Shown here one piece after another: positions 8,165 to 15,564 of a stretch of DNA of 64,000 bases (its first letter is position 1; the number at the start of each line of letters is the position of its first letter). The notes under the pieces were generated by a model that had not been told where the DNA came from, ran no database searches, and saw only the letters and a program-made list of their open reading frames with translations. The DNA is from Acidipropionibacterium acidipropionici (lineage in GTDB: Bacteria > Actinomycetota > Actinomycetes > Propionibacteriales > Propionibacteriaceae). The stretch is from contig NZ_CP013126.1 of NCBI RefSeq assembly GCF_001441165.1, forward strand, positions 1,145,551 to 1,209,550. Reading direction: 5' to 3'. Position numbers and translations under genes: made by a program.

Positions 8165-9346
8165 ATGGCTGCCAGACACCAGGGACTTGGCAGGGGCTTC
8201 GGTGAGTTCTTCCAGCGGACCGACCTGGAGACCGACGAGGCCGTCCAGGAGCCGGACGTTTCACGTGAAACATTGACGAGCCAGACGAACGAGCCGCACG
8301 AGGCGGCTCGCGATGCCGCCGCCGATGAGTCTGGCACTCCCCATCTGAACGGGGAGACCATCACCACGGATGGTACGGACACCGGGAAAGTCTCGTCTGC
8401 GACGGGTGGCACCGGCGAGACCGATGATTCAATCTCCCGTCCCTCCGGCGGCTCGACGAACGCCCCGAACCAGGACGACGGGCCCACGTCGGGACCCTCC
8501 GGGCTCGATGCCGGTACCCCCTTGGCCGACGGGTCGCGACTTCAGTTGATACCAGTGGGCAAGATCCATCCGAATCCACGCCAGCCCAGACGCGTCTTCG
8601 ACGAGGAGGCGCTCCTCGAACTGTCGGAGTCCATCGCCGAGGTCGGTCTCCTCCAGCCCGTGGTGGTGACGCCTGACGACGGCGACACATTCGAGCTGGT
8701 CATGGGTGAACGCCGTTGGAGAGCATCACGCCTGGCCGGCCTCGACACGATCCCGACGATCGTGAGGGTCACAGACGCCCAGGACATGCTGCGCGACGCT
8801 CTCCTGGAGAACCTGCACCGGTCACAGCTCAACCCCCTGGAGGAGGCCGCGGCCTATCATCAGATGCTCGACGATTTCGGGTGCACTCAGGAGGAGCTCT
8901 CCCAGCGCATCAAGAGGTCGCGGTCCAGGATCGCCAACACCTTGCGCCTGATGAAACTGCCCCGGTCCATTCAGCGGTATCTCCTCGACGGCACTCTCAC
9001 AGCGGGCCATGCCCGGGCTCTGCTGAGCCTGGATGACCGTGAGGAGCAGGAACACATCGCGAACAAGATCGTGGATGAGGGGCTCTCGGTGCGTGCCACC
9101 GAGGCGATGGTGCAGAAGGCTGACGCCGGCCGTACCGAGGTGAAGCCGCATACCAGGCGGAAACCGGGCGCCGATGAGGAGGCGATGAAGATCGCCTCGC
9201 GGCTCGCTGATGTCTACGACACCGACGTCACCGTCAAACGCACGAAGACCAGGGGCAGTGGAAGGATCGTCCTCACTTTCGAGGACGAGGACGATCTCAA
9301 GCGGATCATGGGGATCCTTGAGCGAGACGCTGCCGTAGCCCCGTGA
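8165..9346 (+). CDS. parB: Chromosome partitioning protein ParB (Spo0J)
   Basis: ParB binds parS, hydrolyses CTP and slides along DNA to form the partition complex that ParA moves and SMC is loaded on. The start is the ATG at 8165, one base after the parA stop; the longer upstream frame overlaps parA and is not credible. 393 residues. Order: the short N-terminal ParA-interacting motif LGRGFGEFF, a long disordered linker, the N-domain with the CTP-binding motif GERRWRASRLAG near residue 181, LLENLHRSQLNPLEEA, the helix-turn-helix (TQEELSQRIKRSRSRIANTLRL) and the C-terminal dimerisation domain. A parS site lies inside its own coding sequence. Confidence 0.97.
   Translation: MAARHQGLGRGFGEFFQRTDLETDEAVQEPDVSRETLTSQTNEPHEAARDAAADESGTPHLNGETITTDGTDTGKVSSATGGTGETDDSISRPSGGSTNAPNQDDGPTSGPSGLDAGTPLADGSRLQLIPVGKIHPNPRQPRRVFDEEALLELSESIAEVGLLQPVVVTPDDGDTFELVMGERRWRASRLAGLDTIPTIVRVTDAQDMLRDALLENLHRSQLNPLEEAAAYHQMLDDFGCTQEELSQRIKRSRSRIANTLRLMKLPRSIQRYLLDGTLTAGHARALLSLDDREEQEHIANKIVDEGLSVRATEAMVQKADAGRTEVKPHTRRKPGADEEAMKIASRLADVYDTDVTVKRTKTRGSGRIVLTFEDEDDLKRIMGILERDAAVAP
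8257..8272. promoter_or_regulatory. parS: parS centromere site 4 (inside parB)
   Basis: CGTTTCACGTGAAACA matches the consensus at 15 of 16 bases. It encodes part of the variable linker (DVSRET). A parS inside spo0J/parB is also known in Bacillus subtilis. Confidence 0.92.
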
Positions 9347-9672
9347 CGCCGGGAACCGTCGTCGTCGCGGCTGTGGATCGCATGGAACACACCGCTCGAA
9401 CGGTCGGGTGACCTGGATACTCGGCCTGTCGACTGTGCAGAGCGGGTACTGATCCCCGGTGGACCGGGGATCAGGCGGGCGACGCGACGATTCATCGATA
9501 TGTCGACATTTCCGAGGTGGCCATCCGGGTACGGTGCCGACGGTCCATGAGGCGCTACACGCAGGGCCGATCCGCAATGGCCACCTCCTCCGCCACGGAG
9601 CACTCTGCCCGAGCACGCGACTCGGTCTGCACCATCCCCTGTTCCGTGACCATCGCCGTGTAGCGTCCAGGT
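9347..9672. other. Intergenic region after parB
   Basis: 326 bp without a gene. The only feature I see is a 14-bp motif copy at 9496-9509. No clear hairpin terminator for parAB. Confidence 0.5.
9496..9509 (-). repeat. 14-bp origin-region motif, copy 4
   Basis: The minus strand reads ATGTCGACATATCG exactly. It is intergenic between parB and the LigD-like gene. Confidence 0.8.
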
Positions 9673-10293
9673 GTGGACGTCATTCAGGAGCCCCTCTTCC
9701 CCCTGCCCGGGGACGACGACTCCGGTGGCGTGACGCCGAGCAGGCCGCACCCTTCGCGATCGCGCCGACGTCGTCGTGACAAGGTGGCGGACGGCGGCGG
9801 ACGGCCGGCGCGGCGACGAGCTGCCGGCGGAGTCGCTGCTGCTGGGGACGATGCGGACGAGTCCGTTCAGGAGCCTTCCGGAACCCTTGACAGGCCGTCG
9901 TTCGTCATTCAGACGCATGCCGCACACAGCCTCCATCAGGACTTCCGCCTCGAGGCCAACGGCGTCCTGGTGAGCTGGGCGCTGCCCAAGGGAGTACCCA
10001 CCGGGGCGCAGAACCGGCTCGCCGTCCAGACCGACGACCATCCCCTCTCCTACGCCACATTCGAGGGTGACGTGGAGGCGTCAGGGCATCTCATGAGCCA
10101 CGTGGAGATCTGGGACCAGGGCGTCTACGAGATTCACGAGTGGCAGGACGCGAAGATCGTCGTCACCCTGCACCCCGCCGAGGACGCGGGTGGGCTGCAC
10201 GGCCAGCCGCTGACCCTCATCCTCCTCCACACAGGCCGCCCGGACCTTCAGGACTGGCTCATGCGGAGGGTCGTTCGGACACGGAGCTCCTGA
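9673..10293 (+). CDS. Stand-alone LigD-type 3'-phosphoesterase domain protein
   Basis: In bacterial NHEJ ligase LigD this domain trims 3' ends, removing ribonucleotides and 3' phosphates with Mn2+. Here it is the whole protein (206 residues, GTG start): a basic, disordered N-terminus of about 70 residues, then FVIQTHAAHSLHQDFRLE, GVLVSWALPKGVP and DDHPLSYATFEG. These keep the histidines, aspartate, arginine and tyrosine that form the family active site. The usual glycine-rich GxYGxGxV after FEGxI is replaced by EASGHLMSHV, so this is a divergent branch. There is no ligase, polymerase or Ku gene in the window. Role in DNA end processing is an inference. Confidence 0.85.
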   Translation: MDVIQEPLFPLPGDDDSGGVTPSRPHPSRSRRRRRDKVADGGGRPARRRAAGGVAAAGDDADESVQEPSGTLDRPSFVIQTHAAHSLHQDFRLEANGVLVSWALPKGVPTGAQNRLAVQTDDHPLSYATFEGDVEASGHLMSHVEIWDQGVYEIHEWQDAKIVVTLHPAEDAGGLHGQPLTLILLHTGRPDLQDWLMRRVVRTRSS

Positions 10294-10335
10294 TCCTGAG
10301 CTCAGTACGTGCTCAACAGCCGACGGGGCACTGAA

Positions 10336-10349
10336 ATGTCGACAAATCG
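10336..10349 (+). repeat. 14-bp origin-region motif, copy 5 (one mismatch)
   Basis: ATGTCGACAAATCG, 13 of 14 bases. It is followed by ACAAG, again giving a TCGACAAATCGACAA direct repeat as in copy 1. Confidence 0.75.
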
Positions 10350-10379
10350 ACAAGTAGATTTATCCGCATACTCACGCCC

Positions 10380-10949
10380 TCACTCCACGGTGCGGTAATA
10401 CTCCTGGGTCTCGGCGATCCTGCGCTGGACGTCCTTGCGGGCGTAGTGCTCGGCGACGAAAGACAGGAAGGGGACGGTTCCGGCGAGCGCGATGAGCAGC
10501 AGGCGGGTCAGCGGCCATCCCGCCCTGCGGCCCAGCATGTAGGCCGTGATGAGGAGCACGGCGTAGAGCCAGCCGTGGGCGACACCGACCACGTTCACCA
10601 TTGTGGGCATGTCTGCGGCGTACTTCAGCGGCATCGCGATGCACACCAGCAGAATGAGAAGGGTGCCCACCACGTAGGCCATCACGCGGTATCGCAGCAG
10701 CGCGCCGCGCACCGAGGGAATCTCCTCCGGCGTGATCCAGGGCTCGTCCATGTCTTCCACGACGTCTTGGCCCGTGGCCGACGCAGCCGCTGCCGCGGCC
10801 GGGGCGACAGAGGGCTCTGATGCGGGGTCGGGGGCCTCGCCGGAGGCCGCTCGGGAGCCCACCCCGGGCCGCCGGGACCCGGCCGGCGGGTCGTCGTAGA
10901 ACTCGTCGCTGGTGACGTCGTCAATCGGATGCTGATCAGGCACGACCAC
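10380..10949 (-). CDS. DUF3817-type integral membrane protein
   Basis: 189 residues with a GTG start. About 85 disordered residues (acidic, Ala-rich, ending WITPEEIPSV) precede three or four membrane segments: YRVMAYVVGTLLILLVCIA, VNVVGVAHGWLYAVLLITAYML and LTRLLLIALAGTVPFLSFVAEH. The GVAHGWLY motif and layout match the actinobacterial DUF3817 family, whose function is unknown. It is the last gene of an apparent ddl-like/SURF1/DUF3817 operon, starting 18 bp after SURF1 ends. Confidence 0.8.
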   Translation of the reverse strand: MVVPDQHPIDDVTSDEFYDDPPAGSRRPGVGSRAASGEAPDPASEPSVAPAAAAAASATGQDVVEDMDEPWITPEEIPSVRGALLRYRVMAYVVGTLLILLVCIAMPLKYAADMPTMVNVVGVAHGWLYAVLLITAYMLGRRAGWPLTRLLLIALAGTVPFLSFVAEHYARKDVQRRIAETQEYYRTVE

Positions 10950-10967
10950 AGGCTACCCGGACCGCCG

Positions 10968-11753
10968 TCAGGACCCGCCGGAGCTCCGCCGGCCGCGAGG
11001 GCCTCCCTCGCCGCCCGAGCGGCCTTTGCGTCCCGCCGAACGGGCAAAGACGATCGACATCCCCAGAGCGAAGGCGGCGAAGGCCCACCACTGGAGGGCG
11101 TAGCCGCGGTTGCGCTCGCCGCCGTCGGTCTCCGGCAGCGGCAGTTCGGCGCCCCGCATCCCGGCCGCCTTCGCGGCGTCCGAGGAGACCGTGAGATAGC
11201 CGGGCACCAGCGGCTGGGGCCAGTCCTGGGCCAGCACCTCCAGCCGCAGCGCCGGCTCGACCTTCGCCGGGATGGCGACCCTGGACGTCGTCGGCCCCGA
11301 CGGCTGTCCGTCGGAGGCCAGCAGCACTCCCGTCACCTTCACCGTGCCCTTCGGGACGGCGGCGATCCGCTCACCCTGGTTCACCGCGCCACGAACCACC
11401 GGGATCGTCTCTCCCGACGACATCCTCAGCCCGGTGACCACCCGCAGCGGCCAGTTCTCGCCGACCAGCACCTGGGTCGACGCCACATAGGTTCCGGTGA
11501 CCGACACCCGGCGTCCGTAGGCGTCCCCGGCCTGGCCGCGCCGAGCCTGATCGCCCGACCAGCTGACGACCGGCTGGGCGACCCTCGCCTGGGCGGTGCC
11601 GGCGCGCTGGGACTCGAAGACGCTCATCTGCCACAGCCCCAGGAAGGTCATCACGACGGCCAGCACGAGGCCGACGAGCACGATGAGCACCTGCTTGAGC
11701 CGGACCCCCATCCGCCCGGAGCGCCCGCCGTCCTCCCGGGGCACCTCAGTCAT
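10968..11753 (-). CDS. SURF1 family protein (cytochrome oxidase assembly)
   Basis: SURF1 proteins help assemble haem-copper cytochrome c oxidase, probably in haem a insertion. The start is the ATG at 11753, inside ATGACTGA, overlapping the end of the upstream ATP-grasp gene by 8 bp, so translation is coupled. 261 residues: an N-terminal membrane helix (LKQVLIVLVGLVLAVVMTFL) with the SURF1 signature LGLWQMSVFESQR, an extracytoplasmic domain with PVVRGAVNQGER, and a C-terminal helix in GYALQWWAFAAFALGMSIVF. The basic tail is intracellular. Confidence 0.9.
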   Translation of the reverse strand: MTEVPREDGGRSGRMGVRLKQVLIVLVGLVLAVVMTFLGLWQMSVFESQRAGTAQARVAQPVVSWSGDQARRGQAGDAYGRRVSVTGTYVASTQVLVGENWPLRVVTGLRMSSGETIPVVRGAVNQGERIAAVPKGTVKVTGVLLASDGQPSGPTTSRVAIPAKVEPALRLEVLAQDWPQPLVPGYLTVSSDAAKAAGMRGAELPLPETDGGERNRGYALQWWAFAAFALGMSIVFARSAGRKGRSGGEGGPRGRRSSGGS

Positions 11754-12717
11754 CGTCTCGGTCCAGATCGTCCCCGGCGGCGTCGGACACGAGTCGGGAG
11801 CACACCTCGGCCAGATCAAGACCGGCCGCCTGCATGCCGACCGGCACCAGGGAGGTGTCGGTCATCCCGGGAGCGACGCCGGCCTCCAGGAAGACGGGGT
11901 GGCCGTCCTTGCCGACGATGGCGTCGACCCTGGAGATGCCGCTGAGGTCGAGCACCTGAGCGGCCGTCCGGGCGATCTCCTCGGCCTCGGAGGCGGCCGC
12001 CGGCGAGATGTCGGCGGGGGCGGTGAGACGGGTCTCCCCGGCGGTGTACATCGCGGCGTAGTCGTAGACGCCTCCCACCGGGCGGATCTCCACGGCCGGG
12101 AGCACCTCGGTGCCCTGGCGGGTCGTGATCATGCCGATGGCAAGCTCTGTTCCCTCGATGAACTGCTCGACCACCACGAGGTCGTCGTAGGCGTAGGCGG
12201 TGGCCATCGCCTGGGGGAGTCCCGCGACGTCGTCCACCCTGGAGACGCCGAGACTGGAGCCGCCGCGGGCGGGCTTGACGATGAGGGGGAGTCCGACGTG
12301 ATCGGCCAGGGCGGCCACCAGGGCCGATGCCCCGAGCTCGCGGAAGACGTCATGGGGAAGGGCCACCTGCCGCGGTGTCCGCACCCCTGCCGCGGCCGCC
12401 ATCCGGCTGCCGATCGACTTGTCGTAGGCCATCCGGGAGGTCCCCGGCCCCGAACCGACGTAGGGGATCTGGAGCAGGTTGAGCACCTCCCGTAGGGATC
12501 CGTCCTCCCCGACGCCGCCGTGCAGCATCGGGAAGGCGACGACGCCGTCGATCCCGAGCAGGGTGGCGACCAGATTCGAGTCGACGTCGGCCTCCGTCAC
12601 CTCATGACCCGCCCGGCGTAGAGCGGTGGCGACATTGTGGCCCGAACGCAGGGAGACGTCACGCTGATGGCTCAGGCCACCGGCGAGCACGACAACAGGG
12701 TGCTTCATGTCGCCCAT
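11746..12717 (-). CDS. D-alanine-D-alanine ligase-like ATP-grasp protein with altered active site
   Basis: Ddl joins two D-alanines for peptidoglycan. The fold is clear in 323 residues: GGLSHQRDVSL, LHGGVGEDG, YVGSGPGTSRMAYDK, IVKPARGGSSLGVS, VEQFIEGTELA, YDYAAMY and FLEAGVAPGMTDTSLVP. Against E. coli DdlB the catalytic glutamate of GGxSxEREVSL is Gln, the lysine of YDYEAKY is Met, and the Mg2+-binding Asn of EANT is Gly. It may therefore be a paralogue with another substrate or a weak enzyme. The start could be 12717 or the ATG at 12708. It is first in the operon with SURF1. Confidence 0.85.
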   Translation of the reverse strand: MGDMKHPVVVLAGGLSHQRDVSLRSGHNVATALRRAGHEVTEADVDSNLVATLLGIDGVVAFPMLHGGVGEDGSLREVLNLLQIPYVGSGPGTSRMAYDKSIGSRMAAAAGVRTPRQVALPHDVFRELGASALVAALADHVGLPLIVKPARGGSSLGVSRVDDVAGLPQAMATAYAYDDLVVVEQFIEGTELAIGMITTRQGTEVLPAVEIRPVGGVYDYAAMYTAGETRLTAPADISPAAASEAEEIARTAAQVLDLSGISRVDAIVGKDGHPVFLEAGVAPGMTDTSLVPVGMQAAGLDLAEVCSRLVSDAAGDDLDRDDD

Positions 12718-12754
12718 TCTGTCAGTGCCTGCCGAACCACGGGCGCCGGATCTC

Positions 12755-12806
12755 CCGCTCAACGGCCGTTCTCGTCCCTGTGGAGACGAAAAAGGCCGTT
12801 GAGCGG
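12755..12806. repeat. Inverted repeat (CCGCTCAACG family)
   Basis: Arms 12755-12776 and 12785-12806 pair over 22 bp with two mismatches and an 8-nt loop. The arm starts CCGCTCAACGGCC, the same core as 1477-1530 and 38008-38079. It lies between two minus-strand genes and may terminate the aminotransferase transcript. Confidence 0.75.
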
Positions 12807-12840
12807 TGATTCCGGCTGCCGACGGCGCAGGACCGGGGCA

Positions 12841-14175
12841 TCACACCGAGTCCGGGCGGGGACCCATGTCGCGGGGATGGCGGCCCGAGGAGGCGCCCAC
12901 CCCGAAGGTGGCGCGGATGTCGAGCTCGCGGCGGATCACACCGGCCAGCCGGTCGACGCCCACCTCGATCCGCTCGGGAGTGGGGTAGCAGTAGGACAGC
13001 CGGATGTTCTCCTGGCCGCGACCGTCGGCGTAGAAGGCGGTCCCGGGGGTGTAGGCGACCAGCTCGGTGACGGCGCGGGGCAGCATCGCCGCGGAATCGA
13101 GGCCGCCGGGCATCGTCAGCCACACGAAGAAGCCGCCGGAGGGGCGGGTCCACGTTGTGCCCTCGGGCATGTGCTCGGCCAGCGCGCTCAGCATCGCGTC
13201 GCGGCGCTCGCGGTACATGTCGATGAAGGAGCGCACCTGCCCGCGCCAGTCCCAGTTCGCCAGGTAGGTGGCCACCGCGAACTGGCTGAAGACCGGCGGG
13301 CAGAGGGTCGCCGACTCCTGGGCCAGCACCAGGCGTTCGCGGACGAATCGCGGCGCGAGCGCCCAGCCGACCCGGAACCCGGGGGCGAAGGTCTTGGAGA
13401 AGGATCCGAGGTAGACGACGTTGTCGGGCGACATCGAACGCAGCGTCGGCAGCGGCTCGCCATCCAGATTGAGCAGACCGTAGGGGTTGTCCTCGATGAC
13501 GAGCAGGTCGAGTCGGCGGGCCTCCTCGACGAGTTCCCGACGCCGTTGCTCCGACTGGGAGATGCCCGAGGGGTTCGAGTGGTTCGGGATCGTGTAGAGG
13601 AACTTCACCTTCTTGCCGGCCCGCCGGGCTCCGCTGACCTTCTCGCGCAGGCTCTCGGGGTCGATGCCCTGCTCGTCCATGCCGACGTGGATCACCTCGG
13701 CCTGATAGGAGGCGAAGGTGTTGAGCGCCCCGACGTAGGAGGGGGACTCGGCCATCACGACGTCGCCGGGATCGCAGAAGATCCTGGTGACCAGGTCGAG
13801 GGCCTGCTGGGAGCCGCAGGTGACGGTGACGTCGTCCGGGTCGGCGTCGATCCCCTCGACCGACATCACCTCGCAGATCCGCTCGCGGATCTCCGGCTCC
13901 CCCTGGCCCGAGCCGTACTGCATGGCCTGGGTGCCGCGGGTGCCGATGAGGTCGCGGATGGCGTCGCCGACGACGTCCAGGGGCAGGTCGGCGATGTTCG
14001 GCATGCCGCCGGCCAGGGAGACGACCTCGGGCCGGTTGGCCACCGCGAAGAGGGCGCGGACGGGGGAGGTCTTGAGACCGAGTGTCCGGACCGCGTAGAG
14101 ATCGTGGAAGTGGTCGAAGGTCGTGTCGACCCTGGTCTGGCGAGGCTGATCGTGCTGGGTTTCGTGGGGAGTCAT
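12841..14175 (-). CDS. PLP-dependent aminotransferase, MocR/2-aminoadipate type (fold type I)
   Basis: This class transfers an amino group from an amino acid to a 2-oxo acid; substrates in the subfamily include aromatic amino acids, 2-aminoadipate and branched-chain amino acids. The start was placed at the ATG at 14175 (MTPHETQ) because homology-like sequence begins soon after; the frame stays open 116 codons further upstream with Pro/Ala-rich, non-conserved sequence. 444 residues. Motifs: VSLAGGMPN, QYGSGQGEPEIRE, TIPNHSNPSGI, EDNPYG, and the PLP lysine in GSFSKTFAPGFRVGW. No N-terminal GntR domain, so it is an enzyme rather than a MocR regulator. Confidence 0.92.
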   Translation of the reverse strand: MTPHETQHDQPRQTRVDTTFDHFHDLYAVRTLGLKTSPVRALFAVANRPEVVSLAGGMPNIADLPLDVVGDAIRDLIGTRGTQAMQYGSGQGEPEIRERICEVMSVEGIDADPDDVTVTCGSQQALDLVTRIFCDPGDVVMAESPSYVGALNTFASYQAEVIHVGMDEQGIDPESLREKVSGARRAGKKVKFLYTIPNHSNPSGISQSEQRRRELVEEARRLDLLVIEDNPYGLLNLDGEPLPTLRSMSPDNVVYLGSFSKTFAPGFRVGWALAPRFVRERLVLAQESATLCPPVFSQFAVATYLANWDWRGQVRSFIDMYRERRDAMLSALAEHMPEGTTWTRPSGGFFVWLTMPGGLDSAAMLPRAVTELVAYTPGTAFYADGRGQENIRLSYCYPTPERIEVGVDRLAGVIRRELDIRATFGVGASSGRHPRDMGPRPDSV

Positions 14176-14583
14176 GTCGGTCCGCTCGCTGTTCTTGCCG
14201 AAGCTGGGGGTGGTGGGGGTGAGGTGCTGCGAACCGGCGCGGACCGGCTCAGTAGCCGCGGCGGCCCCGGCAGCCTCGAGAGCGCCCGCAGCGGGGGTCT
14301 GGAGGGGCGTGGGGTCGGGTGCGGTCTGGCTGAGTCGGTTCGTGATACTCACCCCGCCTACTGTGCCCCACGGCCCGCGGTATTCATAGGGGCGCAGCGG
14401 TGGTTCTGTGGGAAATCTCACATAATGGTCGCTCCGGGACGCCGTCACCGGCCGCTGGCCCGGCGGCACCGGAGGCTTCGGGACCGGCTCGGGATCCGAT
14501 GGGAGCGGGCGTCCGGGGGGCATCGGGATGAGTACTCGGCGGCAGGATTGCCGAGCCCCTCCTAGGCTTGGAGGAGAAGCCGA
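14176..14583. other. Divergent intergenic region
   Basis: 408 bp between the aminotransferase and the possible GNAT gene. A minus-strand frame runs through it, but its composition is Pro/Ala-rich and unlike a folded protein. A small CTCC/GGAG hairpin near 14560-14576 overlaps the ribosome-binding site of the plus-strand gene. No other signal found. Confidence 0.4.
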
Positions 14584-15294
14584 ATGAAGGGGTTGAGTGT
14601 GCCGGTCCGGAGGTTGCAGCCGATCACCCGGGAGCTCGTCGACGAGTTCCGGGGGCTGCCCGACGAGGCCTCGGCGAGCCTGTGGGGCCTGGGCAGTGCC
14701 TCGAAGAAGGGCACGGGCAGGGGCTCGGAGAAGCGTCCGGAGGGTCGCGGCGAGGCCGCGCTGCCGAGCTGGGCAGCGGCGTCACTGCAGGCCTGGGGCA
14801 TGATCGGCGTCGCCGCCCATGATCCGGACTGCGTCAGATTCCTGCTGGTGTGCCCGGGAGACGCTCTGCCCGACGGGCATCCGATGAGGAAGGTGCCCAG
14901 GACGCGGGGAGCCGCGGTCCTGGTGGGCGTCCACGCTCCCTCGCGGCGGCGTCCGGGGCTCTCGGCCGCGGCGGGACGCACCCTGTGCCAGTTCCTGGCC
15001 GGGCGGCTGGTCGGCTCGGTGCCGGCCATCGAGGCGGGCGGGGTGCCCGCCGGCCGGACGGTCGGCGGGCCCGACCCCCGGGTGGCGGAGGCCGCCTGGT
15101 TGGAGTCGCTGGGATTCCGGCTCGTCGATCCGCTGGACGCCGCGCCGGTGCGACGGATGCAGCTGGACCTGCGCCGCACCGTCACCGAGGAGGACCTTCC
15201 CCATCGGGTGATGGCCTGGTTGCAGGGGCTGGGTGGGGACCCGGCCGCCGAGCCGCGGCGGGGCTTCTCCTCCCGCACCACCTGCGACGAGTAA
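14584..15294 (+). CDS. Uncharacterised protein, possible GNAT-fold
   Basis: 236 residues preceded by a strong GGAGGAG. I do not recognise the family with certainty. The C-terminal half contains VAEAAWLESLGFRLVDPLD followed by MQLDLRRTV, which resembles the last strand-helix part of GNAT acetyltransferases, where a methionine/leucine-rich strand follows 'GF'. The middle contains a short hydrophobic stretch (MIGVAAHDPDCVRFLLVCP) typical of a buried beta strand. No membrane segment or signal peptide. It is convergent with the GntR gene and ends directly at the 111-bp repeat. Confidence 0.6.
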   Translation: MKGLSVPVRRLQPITRELVDEFRGLPDEASASLWGLGSASKKGTGRGSEKRPEGRGEAALPSWAAASLQAWGMIGVAAHDPDCVRFLLVCPGDALPDGHPMRKVPRTRGAAVLVGVHAPSRRRPGLSAAAGRTLCQFLAGRLVGSVPAIEAGGVPAGRTVGGPDPRVAEAAWLESLGFRLVDPLDAAPVRRMQLDLRRTVTEEDLPHRVMAWLQGLGGDPAAEPRRGFSSRTTCDE

Positions 15295-15297
15295 AGG

Positions 15298-15536
15298 GCA
15301 GCGAGCGCCTGCGTCGACGCCGACAGCCGGACTCGGTCACGGACTGTGGCCGCAGCGGCGGGCCCGCGACGGAGACCTGAGGTGAGCGGTTGCCGTCGCT
15401 CGAGGGGGGCAGCGAGCGCCTGCGTCGACGCCGACAGCCGGATTCGGTCACGGACTGTGGCCGCAGCGGCGGGCCCGCGACGGAGACCTGAGGTGAGCGG
15501 TTGCCGTCGCTCGAGGGGGGCAGCGAGCGCCTGCGC
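15298..15536. repeat. 111-bp tandem repeat, two full units plus a 17-bp start
   Basis: Units 15298-15408 and 15409-15519 are nearly identical (for example GGACTC against GGATTC), and a third begins at 15520 (GCAGCGAGCGCCTGCG). The period is a multiple of three, so frames stay open on both strands, but neither reading has the look of a protein. It fills the space between the convergent possible-GNAT and GntR genes. Confidence 0.9.
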
Positions 15537-15564
15537 GAGCGTGGGGGGAGTCGCCTCCCCCCTC

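Noticed and set aside
12637-14565. 642-codon plus-strand frame opposite the aminotransferase
   Set aside because: Composition is that of a G+C-rich shadow frame; the minus strand carries a clear PLP enzyme.
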